Source: Dehalococcoidia bacterium
Lineage (GTDB): Bacteria > Chloroflexota > Dehalococcoidia > SHYB01
DNA: 64,000 nucleotides
NCBI GenBank assembly: GCA_009693015.1
Contig: SHYB01000006.1
Span: 1 to 64,000 of the forward strand
Direction: 5' to 3'
In this document: positions 50,365-58,520 of the stretch, one piece after another
How positions within the stretch are numbered: the stretch's first letter is position 1
Layout: the number at the start of each line of letters is the position of its first letter
Position numbers and translations under genes: made by a program
Notes under the pieces: model-generated
The model's database searches: none
Seen by the model: the letters and a program-made list of their open reading frames with translations, nothing else
Told to the model about the DNA's origin: nothing

Positions 50365-50642
50365 AGGGAGGCCCCTATCTCACTCTTCCCCCGTGGACGG
50401 GGGAAGAGGTGGGAGATTCTTCGCTGCGCTCATAATGAGAAGGACGAGCGTGGTTGCGGTGTGCCCTCACCCCAACCCTCTCCCTGAGGGAGAGGGGGTT
50501 GGAAAGGTCATGCCGTCCCGCCAGGTTGCCGTAAGCGTCTGTGCCACCAATAGGCCCCCGGGTTCCCGCTCCGATGGGATTGCGAGTCTTGACCTTCGGG
50601 GGAACGACGGACGCCGCAATGACAAGATACGTGAGGTCGCGG
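50365..50642. repeat. Family C repeat block C3 and flanking repeat debris
   Basis: The gap after cinA-C holds CTTCCCCCGTGGACGGGGGAAG (about 50385-50406), GATTCTTCGCTGCGCTCAT followed by AATGAGAAGGAC, then a second palindrome CCCTCTCCCT-GAGGGAGAGGG (about 50477-50497), and further on GATTGCGAGTC ... CCGCAATGACA (to about 50625). No gene is visible. These modules look like pieces of the same dispersed short-repeat families found at 18831 and 24905. Confidence 0.6.
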
Positions 50643-51785
50643 CTAGGAGAAGCGGTAGAGGCGGCGGGTGTTGGCGCCGAGGATCTTGGCTTTGTCGGAT
50701 TCGGGGACGCCGGCGAACATCTTGGCGAGAATTTCCTGGGTGTGTGGATAGGTGCTTTCAGCGTGGGGGTAGTCGTCGCCCCAGAGGAGGTTGTCCACGC
50801 CGATGATGTCGCGCGATTTGATGGCGAAGGCGTCTTCCTGGATGCTGATGGAGACGCTGCGCCGGAAGAAGTCGCTGGGGCGGGTGGAGCCCTTGAAGCG
50901 CACCCAGTTTGCCTTGCGGCCGCGCTGGGTGTAGGTGTAGTCCATCTGCTCGATGAAGTAGGGCGCCCAGCCGCCTTCGTGCTCCAGGGAGACGACCTGG
51001 AGCTTGGGGAAGCGCTCGAAGACGGAGGAGAAGACCATATCGGCGATGGAGAGCTGCACCCAGTGGACGGCGGTGACGTAGGAGGACGGGTTGGTGAGCA
51101 CCTTGAGCATGAGGGAAGGGTCGCCGCGCTTGTCTGAGGTGGCGCGCGGCGCGGTGCGGTTGGTGCCGATGTGGAGGGCGAGGGGCATGGACAGGTCTTG
51201 GGCGGCGGCCCAGAAGGGGTCGTAGCGGGGCTTTTCGTAGCAGTCCTCCTCGGACTGGTACACGGCGATCATGGCGGAGGTGAAGCCGTTCTTGGCGGCG
51301 CGCTCCAGCTCGCGGACGGCGGTGGGGATATCGTCGAGGCAGATGAGGGCGACGCCTTTGAGGCGCTTGGGAGCGGCGCTGCAGAACTCGGCCATGTGGT
51401 CGTTGTAGGCGCGGAAGCAGGCCTCGATGAGGCGCGGGTCGGGCAGGCGGAAGATGTGCATGCCGAGGGTGGGATAGATCACCTCGCCGTAGATGCCGTC
51501 GGCGTCCATGTCCTTGAGCTTGGCGGCGGGCTGGTAGGCGCCGGGGACGACCTCTGTCCAACGGGTCTCCTGGGTGAGCTTGTCCTGGTCTTTGAATCGG
51601 ATGCCGGCGAGGGTGCCGCCGACGGGGGATTGCAGACGGATGCCGTCAGCGTAGAACCAATCGCCGGTGGGTTCGGCGATCATGCGCGGTTCGCGGCCGG
51701 CGAAGGGCTTTTCGATGCGCGTGCTCCAGAGGGTGGGCTCTTCAATGAGGTGGGAATCGGAGGAGTGGATGACGAGAGCGGGCAT
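50643..51785 (-). CDS. Amidohydrolase-2 family hydrolase (paralogue 4)
   Basis: A 380-residue paralogue with an intact-looking site: IHSSDSHLIEEPTLW, KDMDADGIYGEVIYPTLGMH, AYNDHMAEFCSAAPKRLKGV, LHIGTNRTAPRA, FERFPKLQVVSLEHEGGWAP and the late Asp in LLWGDDYPHAESTYPHT. AAGGAG precedes the ATG. The bordering DNA on both sides is repeat rich. It is closest in layout to paralogue 3. Substrate unknown. Confidence 0.87.
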   Translation of the reverse strand: MPALVIHSSDSHLIEEPTLWSTRIEKPFAGREPRMIAEPTGDWFYADGIRLQSPVGGTLAGIRFKDQDKLTQETRWTEVVPGAYQPAAKLKDMDADGIYGEVIYPTLGMHIFRLPDPRLIEACFRAYNDHMAEFCSAAPKRLKGVALICLDDIPTAVRELERAAKNGFTSAMIAVYQSEEDCYEKPRYDPFWAAAQDLSMPLALHIGTNRTAPRATSDKRGDPSLMLKVLTNPSSYVTAVHWVQLSIADMVFSSVFERFPKLQVVSLEHEGGWAPYFIEQMDYTYTQRGRKANWVRFKGSTRPSDFFRRSVSISIQEDAFAIKSRDIIGVDNLLWGDDYPHAESTYPHTQEILAKMFAGVPESDKAKILGANTRRLYRFS

Positions 51786-51926
51786 GGCGAGTCTCCTTGC
51801 CGGGGTGTGTACACGCGGCGCGGCCTAGCGTACGGCGATGGCCCTGGGGTGTCAACGAGGGAGGGGCGAGGGGTGCGGCCGCGTGGCTGCACAGTTGGAC
51901 GCACCACGGTTACAGGGGCGACGAGC

Positions 51927-52085
51927 CATCCCCCTACCCCTTCCTTTCCTGGAAGGGGGTGAGAAAAGAGGGAGTACAGGGGCACATCCCCTGTACTCTT
52001 GCCAGAATGGGGTTCAACCCCTTTCTGGACATACCCCACGACGGGCTGCTGCTGCTCCAAGAGGTGGCCCCGTTGCTCCCGCCCA
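51927..52085 (+). repeat. Family A double-hairpin repeat, copy A4
   Basis: CCATCCCCCTACCCC, a CTTTCCTGGAAGG hairpin, GAGGGAGTACAGGGG ... CCCCTGTACTCTTGCCAGA, the second hairpin region AATGGGGTTCAACCCCTTT, TGGACATACCCCA and a CCGTTGCTCCCGCCC module at the end. The left CCATCCCCCT module is shared with copy A6 only. A following CTCCGTTCGAGCCACCCTTCGAGTG stretch has a partner near 53305. Confidence 0.75.
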
Positions 52086-52142
52086 GTGGCGCGCTCCGTT
52101 CGAGCCACCCTTCGAGTGCCTCAAGGCGAACGGAGTCGACGG

Positions 52143-52982
52143 CTACGGGGGCGGTGGCTTGAGCTTCTTCCAGTAGTCGGGGTCTTTGAGCTGGGCTTCA
52201 GCCATCTTGCGCCTATCGCCGCCGAAGGCTTTGAGCGCTTCGTAGTTGGCCTGGCCCAAGGGCGACCAGTGGAGCATGAGGTCCATGTCCTTGGTGGCGT
52301 GGATGCGCTCGCGGAAGCCGTTGATCTCCCAGTGGCGGTTGAGGCCGATCTTCTGCATGCGCAGGAAAACGGGGTCGGTGCGGGAGATTTCGGCGGCGAT
52401 GGTCTCGACTTGCTGTTCTAAGTCGGCAAGGGGGTAGATGCGGTTGAGCAATCCGAAGTTGTAGAGCTCTTGGGCGGTGAGGCGGTTGTTGGGTCGGAAG
52501 GTGAACTCCTTGGCGGCGGTGAGGCCGATGAACCAGGCCCAGACTTCGCCGAGGAAGGAGCCGGTGTTACCCGCGGCCATGAAGACCTTGAACTCGTCGG
52601 AGGAATAGCGGAGGTCGCAGAAGAGGAGGGGGAGGCCGCCGAAGCCGACAGCGTAGCCGTGCAACTGGGCGATGACGGGTTTGGGGCACGACCAGATCTG
52701 CAGGAGGCCGTCGATCCACTCGCGGCTGCCGAGGGCTTCTTCGATGATGCTGTGCCAGCCGACCTCGTCCTGGTTGACGTTCTTATCGAAGCCGGCGCTG
52801 AAGGTGCGGCCGTCGCCCTTCCAGATGATGACGCGGACGTCCTTGTCGAGGGTCAGCTCTTCGATGGCCTTGGGGAACTCCAGCGGCGCCTTGGCGGTGA
52901 GGGCGTTCATGCGTTCCGGGCGGTTGAAGACGATGCGTCCGATGCGGCCGTCATGTTCGACTCGGAGCGAAGTGTAGGTCAT
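52143..52982 (-). CDS. Enoyl-CoA hydratase/isomerase family protein
   Basis: A 279-residue crotonase-fold protein. IGRIVFNRPERMNALTAKAP and VRVIIWKGDGRTFSAGFDKN form the CoA pocket and first oxyanion strand. CPKPVIAQLHGYAVGFGGLPL is the second. The classic catalytic Glu positions read GNTGSFLGEVWAWFIG, where Gly replaces part of the usual pattern, so hydration, isomerisation or a ring-cleaving reaction are all possible. The long C-terminal helix pair (MDLMLHWSPLGQANYEALKA) is longer than in standard hydratases. AAAGGAG precedes the ATG. Confidence 0.85.
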   Translation of the reverse strand: MTYTSLRVEHDGRIGRIVFNRPERMNALTAKAPLEFPKAIEELTLDKDVRVIIWKGDGRTFSAGFDKNVNQDEVGWHSIIEEALGSREWIDGLLQIWSCPKPVIAQLHGYAVGFGGLPLLFCDLRYSSDEFKVFMAAGNTGSFLGEVWAWFIGLTAAKEFTFRPNNRLTAQELYNFGLLNRIYPLADLEQQVETIAAEISRTDPVFLRMQKIGLNRHWEINGFRERIHATKDMDLMLHWSPLGQANYEALKAFGGDRRKMAEAQLKDPDYWKKLKPPPP

Positions 52983-53060
52983 GGGCGTCTCCTTTGGGAC
53001 GAGGGTAGGCGGAGCCTATGATACGACGGAAGGCGGGGGATTGCATCAGGGGGAGCGGGG

Positions 53061-53285
53061 CCTCACCCCGGCCCTCTCCATCCGAGATGGAGAGGGGGTA
53101 TGTGCTGCCGCGTCGCTTGTGGCAGAGCTCGTTGCTCCCACCCGCCCACCTGCAAACGTTGCAGGAGGGTACAGGGGCACATCCCCTGTACCCTTGCCAA
53201 AGATGGGCTTCGCCCCTCTCTGGACTGACCCCAGGATGGGATGCTGCCGCGCAAGAGGGGCAGGCCTTGTTGCTCGCGCCTGCAC
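53061..53285 (+). repeat. Family A double-hairpin repeat, copy A5, with family C palindrome
   Basis: It starts with CCCTCTCCATCCGAGATGGAGAGGG (family C style), then GCTGCCGCG, CGTTGCTCCCACCCGCCCAC, TGCAAACGTTGCAGG, the hairpin ACAGGGGCACATCCCCTGT, TTGCCAAAGATGGGCTTCGCCC, TGGACTGACCCCAGGATGGG, then a second GCTGCCGCG ... TTGTTGCTCGCGCC module. The repeated left module at both ends suggests tandem or recombined copies. The rest of the gap to 53463 (CCTTCGAGTGCTCC, GCGAGTCTTCGCGGACTCG) is more repeat-like DNA. Confidence 0.75.
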
Positions 53286-53463
53286 TGGGAGCGCTCCGTG
53301 CGGATACCCCCTTCGAGTGCTCCGATGTGATCGCGAGTCTTCGCGGACTCGACCTCAGGGTGAACGGAGCGCGGGGCACACAGGCACGCCTTCTTGTTTG
53401 CGCCGCATGACGCACGCCCGTAGAATGGGCGCGCGCCACGGGGTCAGGGGATGGCGCAAGGGG

Positions 53464-54591
53464 ATGCGCGTGGAGCTTAGTCCAGGGCTGGGGTTCACCG
53501 GGGAGCAGGAGATGCTGCGCCAGAGCGTGCGGGCGGTGCTGGGGGAGCAGTGCCCGCTGCCGGTGGTGCGGGCGATGGAGCAGGACGAGGACGGGTTCCC
53601 CGTGGGGCTGTGGCGGCAGATCGCGGCGCTGGGCTGGCTGGGGATGCTGGCGCCGGAGGAGTACGGGGGCGGCGGACGCTCGTTCCTGGATGCGGCGATT
53701 GTGCTGGATGAGATGGGCCGCGCGCTGTTTCCCGCGCCATATATGTGGACGGTGCTGTGCGGCGAGGTCATCGCGTCGCACGGTGCTAGGGAGCAGCGGG
53801 CGCGGTACCTGCCAATGGTGGCCAGCGGCGAGGCATTGCTGACGCTGGCGTGGACGGAGGCGGCGGGAGTGTGGCGGACGGATGGCCTGGTGACCAGGCT
53901 GCAAGGCGGGCGCGTGCATGGGGAAAAGTGCTTTGTGCCGTACGCGGGCAGCGCGACGCATCTGCTGGTGGCGGCGAAGGATGGAGGCGGGCGCACGGTG
54001 GTGTGCATCGTGCGGCGGCGGCAGGCGGGGGTGACGGCGGCGCCGCTGCGCACGGCGGGGTGGGATAAGCAGGACGTGGTGACGCTGGACGGGGCGGCGG
54101 TGGAGGAGGTGATCGCAGATGGCGAAGCGGCGCTGGAGCAAGCGCTGGTGCTGGGCACGGCGATGCAGTGCATGGTCATGGCGGGGATGGCGCAGCGGGT
54201 GCTGGAGATGACGCGGGACTATGCCAAGTCGCGGGTGCAGTTCGGCAGGCCGATCGGCAATTTCCAGGCGGTGCAGCACCACCTGGCGAATATGGCGGTG
54301 GACACGGACATCTCGCGCGCGATGGCGTACCAACTGGCGCAACGCATCGCGGAGGGGAAGGAGTACGCGCTGGAGGCGTCGCTGGCGAAGGCGTTCGTGG
54401 CGCAGGCGGCGGCGCGGGTGATGGACACGGGACACCAGGTCCATGGGGGGATCGGCCTGATCACCGATCACGCGATGCAGATGTATTTCCTGCGCCTGAA
54501 GCCGCTGACGAACCTGCTGGGCGATGCCGATTTTCACCTGCGGCGCGTGGAGCGGGCGATGCCCGCGATGGCAGCGGGGGCGCCCCGCTAG
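53464..54591 (+). CDS. Acyl-CoA dehydrogenase, subunit 1 of an adjacent pair
   Basis: A 375-residue flavoprotein of the acyl-CoA dehydrogenase fold. LGWLGMLAPEEYGGGGRSFL, VLDEMGRALFPAPYMWTV, LTLAWTEAAGVWR, then the C-terminal helical domain (AMQCMVMAGMAQRVLEMTRD, YAKSRVQFGRPIGNFQAVQH, VHGGIGLITDHAMQMYFLRL). The mid-domain binding loop is short, as in one subunit of heteromeric enzymes. The gap to the second dehydrogenase is 8 nt, so the two are probably one complex. The ATG at 53464 is the best guess; ATGs at 53407 and 53425 are in frame but fall on or before a TAGAAT box (about 53421). Confidence 0.82.
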   Translation: MRVELSPGLGFTGEQEMLRQSVRAVLGEQCPLPVVRAMEQDEDGFPVGLWRQIAALGWLGMLAPEEYGGGGRSFLDAAIVLDEMGRALFPAPYMWTVLCGEVIASHGAREQRARYLPMVASGEALLTLAWTEAAGVWRTDGLVTRLQGGRVHGEKCFVPYAGSATHLLVAAKDGGGRTVVCIVRRRQAGVTAAPLRTAGWDKQDVVTLDGAAVEEVIADGEAALEQALVLGTAMQCMVMAGMAQRVLEMTRDYAKSRVQFGRPIGNFQAVQHHLANMAVDTDISRAMAYQLAQRIAEGKEYALEASLAKAFVAQAAARVMDTGHQVHGGIGLITDHAMQMYFLRLKPLTNLLGDADFHLRRVERAMPAMAAGAPR

Positions 54592-54599
54592 GGGAGGGC

Positions 54600-55781
54600 A
54601 TGGGCTACCTGCTGGATTACCCCGTGGCGCCGGAGCTGCAAGCCTTTCAGGAGGAGGTGCGCGAATTCCTGCGGGCGCATCTGACGCGGGAGGTGGTGGA
54701 GGAGAGGCAGTCGGGCGAGTGGGGGAACGGCCTGGGGCGGCACGGGCGGCGGTTCCTGCGGGAGATGGGGAAGCGTGGCTGGCTAGGGCTGACGTGGCCC
54801 GCGGAGTACGGTGGGCTGGGCAAGACGGTGATGCACCGCTTCATTCTGGCGGAGGAGATGGAGTACGCTGACGCGCCCCAGCTGGGCACCGGCCCCAGCA
54901 TTGTTGGGCCGTGCCTGATGCTGTACGGGTCGGACGGGCAGAAGCGGGAGTTCTTGCCGGGGATCGCCAGGGGGGAGATTGCCTTCGCGCTGGGGTACAC
55001 CGAGCCGGAGGCGGGGTCGGACCTGGCGTCGCTCCAGCTAGCGGCACGGGAGGACGGCGACGAGTACGTGCTGCGGGGCCAGAAGATTTTCAACACGGAG
55101 ACGCATGTGGCGGACTACGTGTGGCTGGCGGCGCGCACGGACACGCAGGCGCCGAAGCATAAGGGCATCTCGCTGTTTATCGTGGACGCGCACAGCCGCG
55201 GCCTCTCGGTGCAGCCGATCTACACGGCGGGGGATCATCGCACGAACATCGTGTTTTACGACGATGTGCGGGTGCCGCGGCGCAACCTGCTGGGGGAGCC
55301 GAACAAGGGCTGGTATTACCTGGCGACGGCGCTGGACCTGGAGCGGTTTTTCCCTGTTAGCGGGGTGATACGGCAGTTGGAACTGATCATTTGGCATGCG
55401 AAGCAGCCGCGCCCCGGAGGCGGGTCGCCGCTGATAGAGGACGCGCTGGTGAGGAGGCGGCTGGCGGAGCTGGTGGTGCAGGCGCAAGCGGTGCGCAGCA
55501 TCAGCTATCGCATGGCGTGGCTGCTGGGCCAGGGCAGCGTGCCGAACATCGAGGCGTCCATCTTGAAGCTGTACCTGCGGGAGTTCGCGCAGCGGGTGGG
55601 TCGCGCGGGCGTGGAGATCATGGGGCTGTATGGGCAACTGCGGCCCAGCTCGGCGCTGGCCCCGCTGGGAGGAGAGGTGGAGAAGTACCACCGCGCCAGC
55701 CCGGTGCTGACGATCTCCGGGGGGTCGTCGGAAATCCAGCGGAACATTATTGCCACGCGGGGGCTTGAACTGCCGAGGTAA
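54600..55781 (+). CDS. Acyl-CoA dehydrogenase, subunit 2 of an adjacent pair
   Basis: A 393-residue acyl-CoA dehydrogenase. MGKRGWLGLTWPAEYGGLGK, FALGYTEPEAGSDLASLQLA (FAD and acyl pocket), GQKIFNTETHVADYVWLAAR, FFDD-type loop VFYDDVRVPRRNLLGEPNKG, and the end SGGSSEIQRNIIATRGLELP. These are standard motifs of FadE-type enzymes that put an alpha-beta double bond in acyl-CoAs. GGGGAGGGC precedes the ATG. Paired genes of this kind (such as FadE28-FadE29/ChsE1-ChsE2 in actinobacteria) form heterotetramers acting on bulky side chains of steroid-like acids. That analogy is inference. Confidence 0.88.
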   Translation: MGYLLDYPVAPELQAFQEEVREFLRAHLTREVVEERQSGEWGNGLGRHGRRFLREMGKRGWLGLTWPAEYGGLGKTVMHRFILAEEMEYADAPQLGTGPSIVGPCLMLYGSDGQKREFLPGIARGEIAFALGYTEPEAGSDLASLQLAAREDGDEYVLRGQKIFNTETHVADYVWLAARTDTQAPKHKGISLFIVDAHSRGLSVQPIYTAGDHRTNIVFYDDVRVPRRNLLGEPNKGWYYLATALDLERFFPVSGVIRQLELIIWHAKQPRPGGGSPLIEDALVRRRLAELVVQAQAVRSISYRMAWLLGQGSVPNIEASILKLYLREFAQRVGRAGVEIMGLYGQLRPSSALAPLGGEVEKYHRASPVLTISGGSSEIQRNIIATRGLELPR

Positions 55782-55828
55782 ACTACGGCAGTGATATGCG
55801 CCGTGACATGTTTAGAAATGATGCAACG

Positions 55829-55975
55829 AACCATCCCCCTGCCCCCTTTCCTTCGGGGGACTCAGGACAAGCTCTTTCCGGGAAGGGGGTATGAAGAGAG
55901 GGTACAGGGGCACATCCCCTGTACCCTTGCCAGAGAGGAGCGAAGCTCCTCTCTGGACTTACCCCAGGACAGGAT
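55829..55975 (+). repeat. Family A double-hairpin repeat, copy A6
   Basis: CCATCCCCCTGCCCC, GGGGGACTCAGGACAAGCTC, GGGAAGGGGGTATGAAGAGA, GGGTACAGGGGCACATCCCC continuing into TGTACCC, TTGCCAGAGAGGAGC-GAA-GCTCCTCTCTGG and ACTTACCCCAGGA. The second hairpin GAGAGGAGC/GCTCCTCTC differs from GAGAGGGGC in A7 by paired changes, which supports folding. It lies between the acyl-CoA dehydrogenase pair and amidohydrolase 5. Confidence 0.78.
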
Positions 55976-56039
55976 TGACGGATAGGATCAATCTAAGGCC
56001 CATGGACTTTTATGGCAAAGGTTCTGAGGAGGCAAGACG

Positions 56040-57170
56040 ATGCACTACGAACTGATGTCCGGCGACGATCACCTGGACCTTTCTTATCTCCCGGCGAAGC
56101 TGTGGGAGGAGGGGTTGCCCGCGGCGTGGCGCGATCGCGCGCCGAGGGTGGTGACGGCGAACGGCAGGACGAACTGGGTGAAGGAAGGGGCGGTCTGGGG
56201 CTACCACGGCTCGCGGCAATCGGTGGGGGATATGTCGCCGCTGCAGGTGAATGGCGTGCCGGAGGAGCCGGAGCGGGGGGTGTATCGCCCGTCCACGGCG
56301 AAGTATCGCTTGCAGGACATGGACGGCGACGGCATCTACGCGCAGGTGATCTATCCGCTGCTGCAATGGGGGTTCAAGGACTTCAAGCTGAAGGATGCCT
56401 GCATTGTGGCGTACAACACGTGGCTGGCGGGGTTCTGCCAGGATTCGCCCGACCGGCTGATAGGGCAGGCGGTGCTGCCCACGGACGGGGCGGAGGAGGC
56501 GACGCAGGAGGTGTATCGCATCGCGGGGCTGGGGCTGCGGGGCGCGGTGTTCGATGCGTTTGCGGGGAAGACGCCGATCTTCGACCCGATGTGGGAGCCG
56601 CTGTGGAGCGCGGCGGAGGAGACGGGGCTGGTGATCAGCGCGCACATCGCGGGCGGGTGGCATTCGCTGCCGCTGCCCAAGGACGGCAAGCACGGCACGG
56701 GGTCGTGGGCGATCCTGGCGCGCACGGGGGCGTTCAATACGCAGATGGACGAGATTCTCACCAGCGTGGTGTTCAGCGGCATCCTGGAGCGCCACCCCAA
56801 GCTGCGCGTGGTGCTGGGCGAATCGGGGATCGGCTGGATACCGTTCGTGCTGGAGAAGATGGATTTCGAGCACCGTATCTATTACCAGAAGACGCTTCCC
56901 GAGGTGCGGTTGAAGAGCCTGCCCAGCGAGCAGTTCCGCCGCCAGATGATGGCGACGTTCCAGGACGATCGCGTGGGGGTGCGTTTGATCCCCGATGTGG
57001 GGGTGGAGAACGTGATGTGGGCGTCCGATTACCCCCACCCGGACGGGACGTACCCCAAGTCGCGGCAGGCGGTGGCGGTGGCGTTCGCGGCGTCCACGGG
57101 GGAGATACGGCGCAAGGCGACGTGGGAGAATACGGCGCGGGTGTACGGGGTGAAGGCGCCGGTGGGGTAG
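56040..57170 (+). CDS. Amidohydrolase-2 family hydrolase (paralogue 5)
   Basis: A 376-residue paralogue: LMSGDDHLDLSYLPAKLWEE, then QDMDGDGIYAQVIYPLLQWG, AYNTWLAGFCQDSPDRLIGQ, GLVISAHIAGGWHSLP, LERHPKLRVVLGESGIGWIP and the late Asp in VMWASDYPHPDGTYPKS. The first motif is D-D-H, where S-H or A-H with one His less is found in the others. GAGGAGGCAAGACG precedes the ATG. It faces the CaiB-type transferase gene (convergent, 2 nt apart). Substrate unknown. Confidence 0.87.
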   Translation: MHYELMSGDDHLDLSYLPAKLWEEGLPAAWRDRAPRVVTANGRTNWVKEGAVWGYHGSRQSVGDMSPLQVNGVPEEPERGVYRPSTAKYRLQDMDGDGIYAQVIYPLLQWGFKDFKLKDACIVAYNTWLAGFCQDSPDRLIGQAVLPTDGAEEATQEVYRIAGLGLRGAVFDAFAGKTPIFDPMWEPLWSAAEETGLVISAHIAGGWHSLPLPKDGKHGTGSWAILARTGAFNTQMDEILTSVVFSGILERHPKLRVVLGESGIGWIPFVLEKMDFEHRIYYQKTLPEVRLKSLPSEQFRRQMMATFQDDRVGVRLIPDVGVENVMWASDYPHPDGTYPKSRQAVAVAFAASTGEIRRKATWENTARVYGVKAPVG

Positions 57171-57172
57171 CC

Positions 57173-58360
57173 CTAGACCGCGCCTTCGGCGGCGAGCTGC
57201 TGAAGCTGCGTTGCGTCCAAGCCGAGGAGAGCCTTGTAGACTTCGGCATTGTGCTGGCCGACGCCGGGGGCGGGCCGGGCGATGGGAACGCTGCCTTGCA
57301 TGCGGGGGACGAAGGGGGAGACGGGCACTTGTCCGATGCCGGGCTGTTCGATCTGCTGCACTGACCCCGCAGCCTGCACCTGGGGGTCGTCAGCGAGGGC
57401 AGCGACGGTCCGCACCGGCCCCGCGGGGACGCCTCCCTTGGCCAGCGCTTCCACCGCTTCACGCGCGGTGCGCTGGGCGATCCACGGGGCGATGGCGGCG
57501 TTGACGATAGCGCGGTGCTGGTAGCGGGGGCCATCGCCTTTGAGTCGCGGGTCGAGCGCTAGGTCGGGGCGGGCGATGACCTTGCACAGGTCTTCGAACA
57601 TGGCGTCGGTGACGCAGTTGACGGTGACGTGGCCGTCCTTGGCGGGGAACGTGCCGCCAACGGCGTAGATGAAGTCGGCGCCGACGTTTTGGCGGGCGAC
57701 GCCGTTGTGGGCGAAATCGGCCAGCGCGCCGTAGCCGACGACGAAGGAGAGGGCGGTGTTGTACAGGGCGAGGTCTATCATCTGCCCCGCGCCGGTGCTC
57801 TTGCGGTGGTAGAGGGCGCTGACGATGGCGAGCGCGCCGTAGACGCCTGTGCCGAAGTCGACATACGGGATATGGCTGGGAAAGGGCGGCTGCCCCGCTG
57901 CGCCATTGGAGGCCATGCCGCCGGACATGGCCTGAAAGACGGCGTCGAGCGCGGGGTCGTTGGCGCGGGGGCCAGTGGCGCCGAAGCCGGAGATGGCGAG
58001 ATGGATCAGCTTGGGATTGTGCCCTTGGATGGCGGGGTAGTCGAGCCGCAGGGCCTGAGCGCGGGATGCGGGAAGGTTGTGTACGAGGACATCGGCATGG
58101 GCGACGAGGCGGGCGAGCAGCTCGGCGCCTTTCTTGTGGCGCACGTTGAGGGTGATGGCGCGCTTGTTGCGGTTGATGGCGGCGAAGTAGAGGCTGTCGC
58201 CGTTGGGGGCCCAGGGGCCGCGCTGGCGGTCGGCCTCGCCGCCGGGGCGCTCCACGCGGACGACGTTTGCACCGAGATCGGCGAGGAGCTGGCAGCAGAA
58301 GGGCGCGGCGATGTAGCGTCCAAAATCGAGCACGGTGACACCGTGGAGGATAGCGGTCAT
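57173..58360 (-). CDS. CaiB/BaiF-type CoA-transferase
   Basis: A 395-residue class III CoA-transferase. GVTVLDFGRYIAAPFCCQLL, NVVRVERPGGEADRQRGPWA, RNKRAITLNVRHKKGAELL, LAISGFGATGPRANDPALD and the catalytic Asp in IPYVDFGTGVYGAL. GGVPAGPVRTVAALADDPQV is the C-terminal CoA-binding part. It moves CoA between carboxylic acids, for instance from succinyl-CoA to a xenobiotic acid. ATG 58360 has GAGG upstream; the longer frame goes through the promoter. It is divergent from the VOC gene. Confidence 0.9.
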   Translation of the reverse strand: MTAILHGVTVLDFGRYIAAPFCCQLLADLGANVVRVERPGGEADRQRGPWAPNGDSLYFAAINRNKRAITLNVRHKKGAELLARLVAHADVLVHNLPASRAQALRLDYPAIQGHNPKLIHLAISGFGATGPRANDPALDAVFQAMSGGMASNGAAGQPPFPSHIPYVDFGTGVYGALAIVSALYHRKSTGAGQMIDLALYNTALSFVVGYGALADFAHNGVARQNVGADFIYAVGGTFPAKDGHVTVNCVTDAMFEDLCKVIARPDLALDPRLKGDGPRYQHRAIVNAAIAPWIAQRTAREAVEALAKGGVPAGPVRTVAALADDPQVQAAGSVQQIEQPGIGQVPVSPFVPRMQGSVPIARPAPGVGQHNAEVYKALLGLDATQLQQLAAEGAV

Positions 58361-58437
58361 GGGGGCCTCGCTGGGATACGCGCATCTTGCGAAGGGCGCG
58401 GGTGTGCCGGTGCGACGGGTGTGCCGGAGCGTCGTCC

Positions 58438-58446
58438 AGTATAGCA
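58438..58446 (-). promoter_or_regulatory. Extended -10 promoter (TGCTATACT) of the CoA-transferase gene
   Basis: The same TGC-TATACT as at 5317-5325. It lies about 80 nt upstream of the ATG at 58360, giving a leader of about 70 nt. Confidence 0.5.
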
Positions 58447-58520
58447 TCGGGGTGCGGCTTGCCCTTGGCGGCGGGAGCAGCTAGCATGCGCCCGCCGGAG
58501 GTTGCACAGGAGGGTCAAGC

